A stretch of DNA of 34,287 nt, from NCBI GenBank assembly GCA_937983635.1, contig CALJZR010000047.1:1-34287 (forward strand). The letters run 5' to 3'. The notes beneath the pieces are model-generated. The model did not search any database and was not told the origin of the DNA. It saw only the letters and a list, made by a program, of their open reading frames with translations. How positions within the stretch are numbered: position 1 is the first letter of the stretch; each line of letters opens with the position of its first letter. This document shows positions 28,660 to 34,287 of this stretch, piece after piece. Position numbers and translations under genes: made by a program. Source of the stretch: an uncultured bacterium. GTDB taxonomy: Bacteria; Patescibacteriota; Patescibacteriia; Patescibacteriales; UBA12465.

Positions 28660-29950
28660 AAAAGATTTAGAGAAATCACAAGTCGAGTTGGCGATTATTT
28701 TAGAATTTGACGAATTTAAGCCATATATTGAAAAAGGAGCACAACATGTTTCTGAACATGTAAAAATTGAGGGTTTCCGCCCCGGCAAAGTTCCTTATGA
28801 AATTCTCAAACAGAAAGTCGGTGAAATTAGTATTTTAGAAGAAGCCGCTCATATTGCCATCCGTAAAACTATTGATGATGTTTTTGCCAAAGAATTGGCG
28901 GGTCGTCAGCCCGTGGGTCAGCCCAGCGTGGAAATTACAAAGCTTGCCCCTGAAAATCCTTTGGAGTATAAAGTGGTTATTTCCTTGTTGCCCACAGTGG
29001 CTTTAGGAAAGTATAAGGATTTAAAAATTGAGCGGGAAAAGCCAGAAGTCAACGAGGAGGATCTTAATAAGACTATTAAAGAAATTTTAGAAATGAGGGC
29101 TAAGGAAAGTTTAAGTGCCGAAGCCGCAAAATTAGGAGATAAATTAATTTTAAATGTCAGTCTTAGTTTGGATAAGGTGCCGGTCGAAGGCGGCCAGGCA
29201 CAAGATGTTACTGTTATCCTTGGCAAGGAGTATATGGTTCCCGGTTTTGATGATAAGGTTTTAGGGATTAAACAGGGAGAAAAAAGAGAATTTAAATTGT
29301 TATATCCCGAAACTCATCATCAGGCTAATTTAGCCGGGAAGATGGTTGAATTTGCGGTTACCGCTACCTCTGTCTACCAGCGAGAACTTCCCGCTTTAGA
29401 TGATGAGTTAGCTAAGTTGATGCATTTTAAAGATTTAGATGATCTTAAAGATGCTATTAGAAAAAATATTTTAGCCGATCGCGAACGCCAAGCAGATATT
29501 AAGGCAGAATTAAAAATGTTGGAGGCGATTGCCGCTGATGCTAAATTTGGAGATATTCCTGAGTCTTTGTTAGAAAGCGAATCAGATAGTATGTTAGCAG
29601 AATTAAAACGCAATATTACCAACCAGGGCGGTAATTTTGATGACTATTTAAAGCACTTAAAGAAAACCCCAGCCGAATTACGCTTAGAATTATTACCCAA
29701 CGCTGTTAAGCGGATTAAGACCGCTTTGATTATTCGTGAAGTTGGTATTATTGAAAAGGTAGAGGTGAAAAAAGCGGATTTAGAAGATAAGTTGGAGGGT
29801 TTAAAGAAAATGTATGGGCAGGAAGCGGAGGCGGCTAAGCAGTTAAATAGCCCGGAATATCGCCGCCATTTAGAAAATATGATGTTCAACGATCAAGTCG
29901 TTGCTCAGTTAAAATCTTGGAATTATGCCGACTCTGGCAAACAATCGTAG
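28646..29950 (+). CDS. tig: Trigger factor
   Basis: 434 residues, normal length. The ribosome-binding signature GFRPGKVP lies at about 43-50 in the N-terminal domain (1-110). The FKBP-type prolyl isomerase domain follows (about 150-240, with LGDKLILNVSLSLDKVPVEGG and VPGFDDKVLGIKQGEKREF; quoted in parts), then the helical C-terminal arms (250-434). It binds nascent chains at the ribosome exit. smpB starts 26 bp before its stop in another frame, so the two are translationally coupled. Confidence 0.95.
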   Translation: MQVTKKDLEKSQVELAIILEFDEFKPYIEKGAQHVSEHVKIEGFRPGKVPYEILKQKVGEISILEEAAHIAIRKTIDDVFAKELAGRQPVGQPSVEITKLAPENPLEYKVVISLLPTVALGKYKDLKIEREKPEVNEEDLNKTIKEILEMRAKESLSAEAAKLGDKLILNVSLSLDKVPVEGGQAQDVTVILGKEYMVPGFDDKVLGIKQGEKREFKLLYPETHHQANLAGKMVEFAVTATSVYQRELPALDDELAKLMHFKDLDDLKDAIRKNILADRERQADIKAELKMLEAIAADAKFGDIPESLLESESDSMLAELKRNITNQGGNFDDYLKHLKKTPAELRLELLPNAVKRIKTALIIREVGIIEKVEVKKADLEDKLEGLKKMYGQEAEAAKQLNSPEYRRHLENMMFNDQVVAQLKSWNYADSGKQS

Positions 29951-30392
29951 AGCGAGTTTTGATTACGACTTATTAGAAAACTATGAAGCCGGCCTGATTT
30001 TGTTAGGCCATGAAGCCAAATCGGCTAAGGCGGGGCATATTAATCTAAGCGGTGCCTATGTCAGTATGCGGGCTGGTCAGAATGGTCCGGAGCTATGGTT
30101 AATCAACGCCCATATTTCCCCCTATCGTTTTGCCGGTAAGCTCCCAGACTATGATCCGGTACGCGAACGCAAGCTATTATTAAAGAAGAATGAGATTGCG
30201 CACCTTTCTGGGAAGACTCAGGAAAAAGGCTTGACATTGGTTCCAGTCAAAATGTATACTAAACGCAGTTTCGTAAAATTAGAATTTGCCTTAGGTCGAG
30301 GAAAGAAGAAATATGATAAGCGTGAAAGCATTAAGAAGCGCGAGGTCGAACGGCAAATACGAACTTTAACAAAGAGACAGAATGTTAGATAA
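29925..30392 (+). CDS. smpB: SsrA-binding protein SmpB
   Basis: 155 residues. The beta-barrel signatures are clear: NRRASFDYDLLENYEAGLIL (about 7-26), GHEAKSAKAGHINLSGAYV (about 28-46), and the basic C-terminal helix GRGKKKYDKRESIKKRE. It carries tmRNA to stalled ribosomes. The tmRNA gene itself begins 2 nt after the stop codon. Start overlaps the end of tig. Confidence 0.96.
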   Translation: MPTLANNRRASFDYDLLENYEAGLILLGHEAKSAKAGHINLSGAYVSMRAGQNGPELWLINAHISPYRFAGKLPDYDPVRERKLLLKKNEIAHLSGKTQEKGLTLVPVKMYTKRSFVKLEFALGRGKKKYDKRESIKKREVERQIRTLTKRQNVR

Positions 30393-30393
30393 T

Positions 30394-30780
30394 GGGGATG
30401 CCGGGCATCGATAATAACGACTGCTCTTAGATATTCAAAACGGGTTTTGGTTAAACCGTAAAAATAATCTAAAAACATACATGCCAAAACTACTGGCAGA
30501 GCGTTTACTTGGAAAGTTCCGAGTTTCGCTCCCGTTATGGCTTAATTAAAAAATAGCCATAGCCATCGGACCGGGGAGGCTTCAGCTCCGTCATCCGGTG
30601 TCATAATTTGAAGCTTTGGAAATAATCACCCCCTCTGGTTATTTTCGAGACAATGAGGGGTGACCGTCGTTGCTTTTGTTCGGTTTTTTATGACGACGGT
30701 GACACCAATTAAATCGGACTAATTTTGTAAAGTTATCTAGGGGTACTTATTAGACATGGGTTCAACTCCCATCATCTCCA
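30394..30780 (+). ncRNA. ssrA: Transfer-messenger RNA (tmRNA)
   Basis: 387 nt. The tRNA-like ends pair: GGGGATG (30394-30400) with CATCTCC (30773-30779), the third pair being G-U as required for alanyl-tRNA synthetase. T arm 30756-30772 with loop TTCAACT; discriminator A30780; CCA not encoded. The tag frame starts at GCC 30483, nucleotide 90 of the RNA as in E. coli, and ends in TAA at 30543-30545, coding for AKTTGRAFTWKVPSFAPVMA (20 residues). The end VMA is hydrophobic as in other degradation tags. A second frame from GCA 30496 is less likely. It is adjacent to smpB. Confidence 0.93.
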
Positions 30781-30790
30781 CATAAGATTG

Positions 30791-30874
30791 GCCGCGGTGG
30801 CGGAACTGGTAGACGCGCTGGACTTAAAATCCAGTTGTAGAGATACAGTGCGGGTTCGATTCCCGCCCGCGGCA
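30791..30874 (+). tRNA. tRNA-Leu(UAA)
   Basis: Class II tRNA with a long variable arm. Acceptor GCCGCGG (30791-30797) pairs with CCGCGGC (30867-30873); anticodon loop CTTAAAA (anticodon TAA); T arm 30850-30866. Discriminator A30874; CCA not encoded. It lies 10 nt after tmRNA. Confidence 0.95.
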
Positions 30875-30890
30875 CGTATTTTGACAGGGC

Positions 30891-30919
30891 TTGCCTTGCC
30901 GAAAAATATTTGCTATATA
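30891..30919 (+). promoter_or_regulatory. Promoter of tRNA-Gly
   Basis: TTGCCT (30891-30896), 17-bp spacer, extended -10 TG-C-TATATA (30911-30919). A TTGACA at 30881 is too far away to be its -35. Confidence 0.5.
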
Positions 30920-30931
30920 AAAGGTAGATTT

Positions 30932-31006
30932 GCGGGTATCGTATAATGGTTATTATGCAACCTTGCCATGGTTGAGAAAGGGGTTCGATTCCCCTTACCC
31001 GCTCCA
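30932..31006 (+). tRNA. tRNA-Gly(GCC)
   Basis: Acceptor GCGGGTA (30932-30938) pairs with TACCCGC (30996-31002); anticodon loop TTGCCAT (anticodon GCC); T arm before 30996. Discriminator T31003 and CCA encoded (31004-31006). The accessory patch with the MltR-like gene starts right after it. Confidence 0.95.
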
Positions 31007-31033
31007 TTTACGGGGGTTCTAACCCCCAGATTA

Positions 31034-31066
31034 CAGAAGCCCTCGTAATGGGGGTTTTTGTTGTTT
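31034..31066 (+). terminator. Terminator after tRNA-Gly
   Basis: AACCCCC (about 31019-31026) can pair with GGGGGTT (31050-31056), followed by T-rich sequence; a smaller CCC/GGG hairpin inside (31040-31053) is an alternative. Confidence 0.55.
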
Positions 31067-31096
31067 TTACCAATTTTAAAAAATATCAGACTTAAT

Positions 31097-31687
31097 ATGA
31101 GCGAAGAGATTAACAAAACATTGCCACAATTTTGGCAGGATTTTCTTATTAAAGAGTTTGAGCGAGAAACGGACAGAGCGGCCGTCGTTCTTACGGCATC
31201 ATTGTTTGATAATGCCATAGGGAATCTTCTAAAAAAATTTTTACTCCCAAGTAGTGGAGATCAAGATGAATTATTTGATGTTCCCAATTCACCATTAGGA
31301 TCGTTTCACTCTAAGATTCAAACAACACTCAGGCTCGGTTTAATAAGTCAGAGATTTGCGCGTGATTTAAATTTAATAAGAAAAATTCGTAATGAATTTG
31401 CTCACAATGTATCGCATGTCAATTTAGACGAGGGTCGGGTAAAAGATTATCTAACTACTTTATTAAGTTCCTCTGATATAATTAGAAAAAATCCTCGTGC
31501 AAGATCTATTCATCCTTCTGGGTCAAGGGGTGATTTTTTAATGATCGCAGGCATAATGCTTTTCCATGTTAATAGTCTAATTGAAGACCCGATCGACTCT
31601 ATTAAATCAATCGCAGATGAGTGGATATATTCATGGGTATATAAGGGCAAAGAACAACAATTACCATCCCCAGAAGTTGTAAAATAA
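31097..31687 (+). CDS. MltR-like protein with HEPN-type motif
   Basis: 196 residues from the ATG at 31097; an upstream TTG extension lies in terminator sequence and is not used. All-helical. The pattern AAVVLTASLFDNAIGNLL (28-45), LFDVPNSPLGSFHSKI (59-74), LRLGLISQ and DLNLIRKIRNEFAHNV (90-105) fits the MltR/DUF4145 group. R98-N-E-F-A-H103 is an RX4H motif, the catalytic motif of HEPN ribonucleases. MltR itself is a mannitol regulator, but no mannitol genes are here. AT-rich and placed after a tRNA gene, so it may be acquired. Confidence 0.8.
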   Translation: MSEEINKTLPQFWQDFLIKEFERETDRAAVVLTASLFDNAIGNLLKKFLLPSSGDQDELFDVPNSPLGSFHSKIQTTLRLGLISQRFARDLNLIRKIRNEFAHNVSHVNLDEGRVKDYLTTLLSSSDIIRKNPRARSIHPSGSRGDFLMIAGIMLFHVNSLIEDPIDSIKSIADEWIYSWVYKGKEQQLPSPEVVK

Positions 31688-31707
31688 TTATTTTATATAA
31701 ATACAAA

Positions 31708-31734
31708 AAACAGCTCCAAAGAGGAGTTGTTTTT
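31708..31734 (+). terminator. Terminator of the MltR-like gene
   Basis: A 10-bp stem (31708-31717 with 31723-31732, one G-U) followed by T residues. Confidence 0.85.
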
Positions 31735-31742
31735 GTAAAAGA

Positions 31743-31770
31743 AAAAGAGCCCAGGTGTGCGGACTCTTTT
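31743..31770. terminator. Second, bidirectional terminator
   Basis: AAAAGAG (31743-31749) pairs with CTCTTTT (31764-31770), with inner C-G pairs. It mainly serves the minus-strand gene ending at 31789. Confidence 0.75.
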
Positions 31771-31788
31771 CAAAATTTTTTGAAGATC

Positions 31789-32253
31789 TTATCCCCATAA
31801 TCCTAGCCTCTGCCAGAAATGGGGTGGGTAGCTGGCGCTTGGCGCCATATTTTGCACTGATTCATCGGCAATAATTAGTATTTCAATGTCCTCATTTTTG
31901 AGGAATTGGAAATTTACGGGCGATTTGCCGAGGTAGGTTTCAATAACCAGAATGCCTTTGTTGTTGCTGGTTAGCGATCCGTAATAGTCGAAGCCTGTGG
32001 ATTTCAGTAGGGAGAGTTCAAAGCCGATTAGCAAAGAAAATTGTTGATTATCTTTTGCGAGAAAGGCAATTTTTCTCATGCCAGGCTTATGCCCGGCTGC
32101 TTTACTCCCCGGGTAGCGGTAATTTATGAGCAAGCTCGAATTTTTTATGAAGCTCCTCATAAACCCGAATTTTTTTAGCATTTCCTTGCCCAGGAAAACG
32201 CTGATTAAACAGAAAATCGTTGCCATAATGGCCAAAACTACAGTTGCGCTCAT
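31789..32253 (-). CDS. Hypothetical single-pass membrane protein
   Basis: 154 residues. A membrane helix at about 4-22 (TVVLAIMATIFCLISVFLG) is followed by a soluble domain of mixed strands: KIAFLAKDNQQFSLLIGFEL, DYYGSLTSNNKGILVIETYL and FLKNEDIEILIIADESV. No family recognised. The leader on the minus strand has a full-consensus promoter (32337-32309) and an A-rich tract before the ATG without Shine-Dalgarno, similar in style to the cassette genes at 2403 and 3967. Confidence 0.7.
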   Translation of the reverse strand: MSATVVLAIMATIFCLISVFLGKEMLKKFGFMRSFIKNSSLLINYRYPGSKAAGHKPGMRKIAFLAKDNQQFSLLIGFELSLLKSTGFDYYGSLTSNNKGILVIETYLGKSPVNFQFLKNEDIEILIIADESVQNMAPSASYPPHFWQRLGLWG

Positions 32254-32308
32254 TTTTACAGGTTTTTATGGTGAATATTATGTGTTGTATGGTACTAATT
32301 CTGGGCTA

Positions 32309-32337
32309 ATTATATCATATAATTAATATTTTGTCAA
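32309..32337 (-). promoter_or_regulatory. Consensus promoter of the gene at 31789-32253
   Basis: On the minus strand TTGACA is followed, after a 17-bp spacer ending in TATATGA, by TATAAT. The whole core is very similar to the promoters in the three cassette repeats, although the rest of the repeat is absent. Confidence 0.7.
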
Positions 32338-32373
32338 TGTATAAGGGTAATTTACTAACATTGCCAATGGCTA

Positions 32374-32406
32374 TTGACATTATTAAAAATAAGTAGCAAT
32401 ATATAA
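32374..32406 (+). promoter_or_regulatory. Promoter-like sequence before the 43-aa gene
   Basis: TTGACA at 32374-32379 with CAATAT at 17 bp or TATATA at 20 bp. The spacing is not ideal. Confidence 0.4.
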
Positions 32407-32449
32407 GCACAGTTCATTCTATTAATGAAACTTTCTAAAAAGTTGAGCC

Positions 32450-32581
32450 ATGTCAACAAAAACTGGTCAGGTTGTAAAAACCATTGCTATTGGCGCCGCC
32501 GCTGGTGCCGCTGCTACCGCCGCAACACTTATTGTTGTAAAGCTGGTTAAAACCATTCGTGCCAATAATCGGCAGAAGTAG
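32450..32581 (+). CDS. Small membrane peptide with glycine zipper, 43 aa
   Basis: The frame runs from ATG 32450 to TAG 32579-32581. Residues 12-35 form one membrane helix of small residues (IAIGAAAGAAATAATLIVV) with GxxxG/AxxxA spacing, typical of self-packing or toxin-like peptides, flanked by Lys/Arg (KTIRANNRQK at the end). No family recognised. It is followed by a strongly structured segment (32584-32696). A type I toxin-like peptide or a pore-forming component are possible readings; neither is shown by the sequence. Confidence 0.6.
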   Translation: MSTKTGQVVKTIAIGAAAGAAATAATLIVVKLVKTIRANNRQK

Positions 32582-32583
32582 CA

Positions 32584-32696
32584 CTATCTTTTTAGATAGA
32601 AAACCCCTCCCACACTCTTTCAAGAGTGACTAACACTTAAATAATTTAAGTACTCATCGCCTTTTTAAAAAATTGGCGACTTTTAATTTAAGGGGT
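32584..32696 (+). ncRNA. Multi-hairpin structured RNA element (candidate)
   Basis: Hairpin 32584-32599 (CTATCT/AGATAG) is followed by a closing stem ACCCCT (32603-32608) with AGGGGT (32691-32696), which encloses three hairpins: 32613-32628 (CACTCT/AGAGTG), 32635-32651 (8 bp, ACTTAAAT/ATTTAAGT) and 32657-32679 (TCGCC/GGCGA). This is a four-way-junction layout of 94 nt with no coding frame. It lies between the 43-residue gene and the infC promoter (32753), so it belongs to the transcript of the small gene or is an RNA of its own, not to the infC leader. Confidence 0.5.
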
Positions 32697-32752
32697 ATAA
32701 ATAGTCTTTATTAATTTTTTTCTTGTTGGCGCGGCTTATATTTGATTTTTAT

Positions 32753-32781
32753 TTGACTTTTTTTCAGTTTTCCGCTATAAA
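32753..32781 (+). promoter_or_regulatory. Promoter of the infC operon
   Basis: TTGACT (32753-32758), 17-bp spacer, TATAAA (32776-32781). Transcription would start near 32788, leaving a 22-nt leader, too short for a Bacillus-type L20 leader. Confidence 0.65.
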
Positions 32782-32809
32782 TAGCTATATAAATAATAAT
32801 TTTTTTACC

Positions 32810-33364
32810 ATGCGCATTAAATTTCATCGCGTTGAACAGAAAGAAAAGAAGTTTTTCAAATCTAATACTCAGATTCGTTCCGAACAGGTCTTTTTAATTG
32901 ATGAAACCGGAGAAAATGTGGGGGTTATGAGTACACAAGAAGCGATTGCGCGCGCCAAAGAGCTGGACCTTGATTTAGTGGAAGTTAATCCTAAGGCTGA
33001 ACCGCCGGTCGCTAAAATTGTTGATTTAGGCCAATTAAAGTACGAACATGAAAAGAAATTGCATCGCCAGAAAGTGATGCAAAAGAAGATTGACACCAAA
33101 GTAATTCGCCTTTCTTTTCGGATCAGTGAGCATGATTTTGGTTTTCGTTTAGCTCAAGCCGAAAAATTCTTATCTAAAGAAAACAAAATTAAAGTGGAAT
33201 TAATTTTACGTGGTCGGGAGAGACAGTATCCGCAGAAGGCGAGAGAAATCGTTGACAATTTTGTGGCTCAACTTCGCCAAAAACCTGATTTAGTGATAGA
33301 AATTGAACAAGCCTTGACAAATCAAGGCGGAAGATTTACTATAGTGTTGGTAAATAAGAAATAA
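32810..33364 (+). CDS. infC: Translation initiation factor IF-3
   Basis: 184 residues from the ATG at 32810; the frame is open further upstream but that part includes the promoter. The N-domain shows NTQIRSEQVFLIDETGENVGV (about 17-37), then ARAKELDLDLVEVNPKAEPPVAKIVDLGQLKYE (about 49-81), the linker KKLHRQKV, and the C-domain with KVIRLSFRISEHDF and LRGRERQY. It prevents subunit joining and checks the start codon, of interest in a genome with leaderless messages. First gene of infC-rpmI-rplT-secG. Confidence 0.96.
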   Translation: MRIKFHRVEQKEKKFFKSNTQIRSEQVFLIDETGENVGVMSTQEAIARAKELDLDLVEVNPKAEPPVAKIVDLGQLKYEHEKKLHRQKVMQKKIDTKVIRLSFRISEHDFGFRLAQAEKFLSKENKIKVELILRGRERQYPQKAREIVDNFVAQLRQKPDLVIEIEQALTNQGGRFTIVLVNKK

Positions 33365-33380
33365 ACATCTTTTTATCCTT

Positions 33381-33403
33381 CAGGTGTTTTCGCCTGTTTT
33401 TTT
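33381..33403 (+). terminator. Terminator/attenuator between infC and rpmI
   Basis: CAGGTG (33381-33386) pairs with CGCCTG (33391-33396) around TTTT, followed by T7. Its place inside the operon suggests partial read-through that sets the ratio of IF-3 to L35/L20. Confidence 0.75.
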
Positions 33404-33412
33404 ATCAAATTT

Positions 33413-33610
33413 ATGCCGAAAATAAAGACTCATCAAGCTACCGCTAAACGTTTTCGTTTGACTGGTACTGATCAATTAAAGAAGAGAAAGTGCGGTCAGG
33501 ATCACTTTAATTCCCGGGAAACTGGCAACACCAAGCGCGCAAAACGCATGGATATTGGCGCGGATGCTACTTTAGTAAAAACCATTAAAACTTTAACCCC
33601 GTATCGATAG
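33413..33610 (+). CDS. rpmI: Ribosomal protein bL35
   Basis: 65 residues, very basic. It opens with MPKIKTHQATAKRFRLTGT, the standard bL35 start, and contains RKCGQDHFNSRETGNTKRAKR, matching the family. A component of the large subunit. It follows infC after a terminator-like hairpin and precedes rplT by 24 bp. Confidence 0.95.
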   Translation: MPKIKTHQATAKRFRLTGTDQLKKRKCGQDHFNSRETGNTKRAKRMDIGADATLVKTIKTLTPYR

Positions 33611-33634
33611 GATGCGGATTTAAGCTAATCGTAT

Positions 33635-33982
33635 ATGCCCAGAGTTAAAAGAGGAACTACTCACACTAAAAGCCGCCGTAAGCTGATGCAGCAGGTTAAA
33701 GGCTATAAATGGGGTCGTAAAAATTTAATCAAATTAGCTAAGACTGCCCGCACTAAGGCAGGAGCTCATGCTTACAGTGACCGCCGTAAAAAGAAGCGCG
33801 ATATGCGTGCTTTATGGCAGGTTAAAATTAATGCTTTCGTGCGTGAACATGGCTTTTCTTATTCTAAATTTATTGGTGCTTTAAAAGTTGCCAATATTAC
33901 GGTTGATCGCAAAATTTTAGCTGATTTGGCTGTTAATAATAAGAAAGTTTTGGCCGAAATTATTGCGCGTCTTAAGAAATAA
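33635..33982 (+). CDS. rplT: Ribosomal protein bL20
   Basis: 115 residues, basic and helical, standard length. MPRVKRGTTHTKSRRKLMQQ and KGYKWGRKNLIKLAKTA lead into YSDRRKKKRDMRALWQVKINA, with the C-terminal globular part LKVANITVDRKILADLAV. It is an early assembly protein of the large subunit; in Bacillus and E. coli it represses its own operon, and the hairpin at 33381 may be part of such control (inference). Confidence 0.97.
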   Translation: MPRVKRGTTHTKSRRKLMQQVKGYKWGRKNLIKLAKTARTKAGAHAYSDRRKKKRDMRALWQVKINAFVREHGFSYSKFIGALKVANITVDRKILADLAVNNKKVLAEIIARLKK

Positions 33983-33987
33983 TTCTT

Positions 33988-34200
33988 ATGTCTTGGTTAA
34001 AAATTGCTTTAATTGTTGTTTCTCTCCTCTTAATCATAGTTATCTTGCTTCAGAATCGCGGCGCTGGCCTCGGTAGTGCTTTTGGCGGTACCGGCGGCGT
34101 TTATTTGACGAAACGCGGTCTGGAAAAAAAGTTATTTACCGCCACTATTGTTTTGGCGGTACTCTTTTTCGGCTTATCACTAGCCAGCCTTCTGTTTTAA
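33988..34200 (+). CDS. secG: Protein translocase subunit SecG
   Basis: 70 residues with two membrane helices (about 3-21 and 50-69). The cytosolic loop ILLQNRGAGLGSAFGGTG (about 19-36) is the conserved SecG signature. It assists SecYE in protein export. It starts 5 bp after rplT and is likely part of the same transcript, a linkage unusual in model bacteria. Confidence 0.94.
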   Translation: MSWLKIALIVVSLLLIIVILLQNRGAGLGSAFGGTGGVYLTKRGLEKKLFTATIVLAVLFFGLSLASLLF

Positions 34201-34230
34201 AGCCGTTCCGGTTCGTTTCGTCCCCACTCT

Positions 34231-34287
34231 GTGGATTTATTGCTTCAAAAATTTAAGTTATTTATTAAGGGAGTTCGCAAGAGCCTT
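34231..34287 (+). CDS. Partial CDS at window end
   Basis: An open frame from GTG 34231 (or TTG 34240) runs to the window edge; it reads VDLLLQKFKLFIKGVRKSL. The basic, amphipathic start followed by what may become a membrane anchor resembles the beginning of extracellular solute-binding (peptide-binding, family 5) proteins that I associate with secG in CPR genomes; this is weak evidence from 19 residues. Confidence 0.45.
   Translation, partial: MDLLLQKFKLFIKGVRKSL

Noticed and set aside
30881..30886. TTGACA as -35 of tRNA-Gly
   Set aside because: It is 27 bp from the nearest -10; TTGCCT at 30891 gives the right spacing.
30762..31218. Two minus-strand reading frames across tRNA-Leu, tRNA-Gly and the MltR-like gene start
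   Set aside because: They are antisense to tRNA genes and give the familiar artefact peptide of tRNA complements; no promoter or ribosome-binding site supports them.
32723..32809. Upstream extension of infC
   Set aside because: It covers the -35/-10 promoter and encodes a non-conserved hydrophobic stretch; IF-3 homologs start near 32810.

Overview
The window reads as a chromosomal segment of a Candidate Phyla Radiation (Patescibacteria) bacterium, probably Parcubacteria-like. This is an inference from gene content: a VirB2-like pilin with CPR character, an archaeal/eukaryal-type Elp3, a CofE-like ligase with no F420 pathway in view, a DUF4342 protein, a YibE/F membrane protein, a membrane pyrophosphatase, and an infC-rpmI-rplT-secG run. 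Genes are short and tightly packed, often overlapping. Shine-Dalgarno sequences are mostly absent, and several promoters sit directly against start codons. All 39 complete genes end in TAA (25) or TAG (14) and none in TGA, yet no gene looks interrupted by TGA.

Layout. 1-1530: a divergent promoter pair (a possible Ile-rich leader peptide and attenuator before an off-window minus-strand gene; a SpoU methyltransferase on the plus strand), then tRNA-Arg(UCU), a small Lys/Cys-rich protein and tRNA-His. 1560-4440: a visibly AT-richer accessory island. It holds a GNAT gene and then three unrelated single genes, each preceded by a near-identical ~160 bp repeat made of a 26 bp palindrome (terminator-like) and a strong promoter. 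This cassette-like array is the most unusual structure in the window. 4476-10997: a degenerate kinase-like protein, PlsC, YibE/F, a GAF-like membrane protein, DUF4342, phosphomannomutase and a bactofilin-like membrane protein. 11054-20757: Elp3, a QueT/YhhQ-type transporter behind a possible attenuator, a CofE-like ligase, GlyA-FolD, RecQ, a Trm9/ALKBH8-like methyltransferase, a CstR-like regulator with its operator, thioredoxin, and glutamate dehydrogenase. 20827-24115 (minus): a DsbA-like anchored protein, an RluA-type pseudouridine synthase and a Wzx-type flippase. 24174-30392: pilin-like protein, NusA, membrane pyrophosphatase, a small winged-helix-like protein, trigger factor, SmpB. 30394-31006: tmRNA, tRNA-Leu, tRNA-Gly. 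31097-32700: a second AT-rich accessory patch (MltR/HEPN-like protein, an orphan membrane protein, a 43-residue glycine-zipper peptide, and a multi-hairpin element). 32810-34287: infC, rpmI, rplT, secG and the start of a further gene.

Functional links. Elp3 makes cm5U34 and the Trm9-like enzyme could methylate it to mcm5U34; tRNA-Arg(UCU), a classic substrate in yeast, is encoded in the same window. SmpB and tmRNA are adjacent and form the trans-translation system. GlyA and FolD form a one-carbon pair. The CstR-like repressor probably controls itself and thioredoxin through a C/G-tract palindrome lying inside its own promoter.
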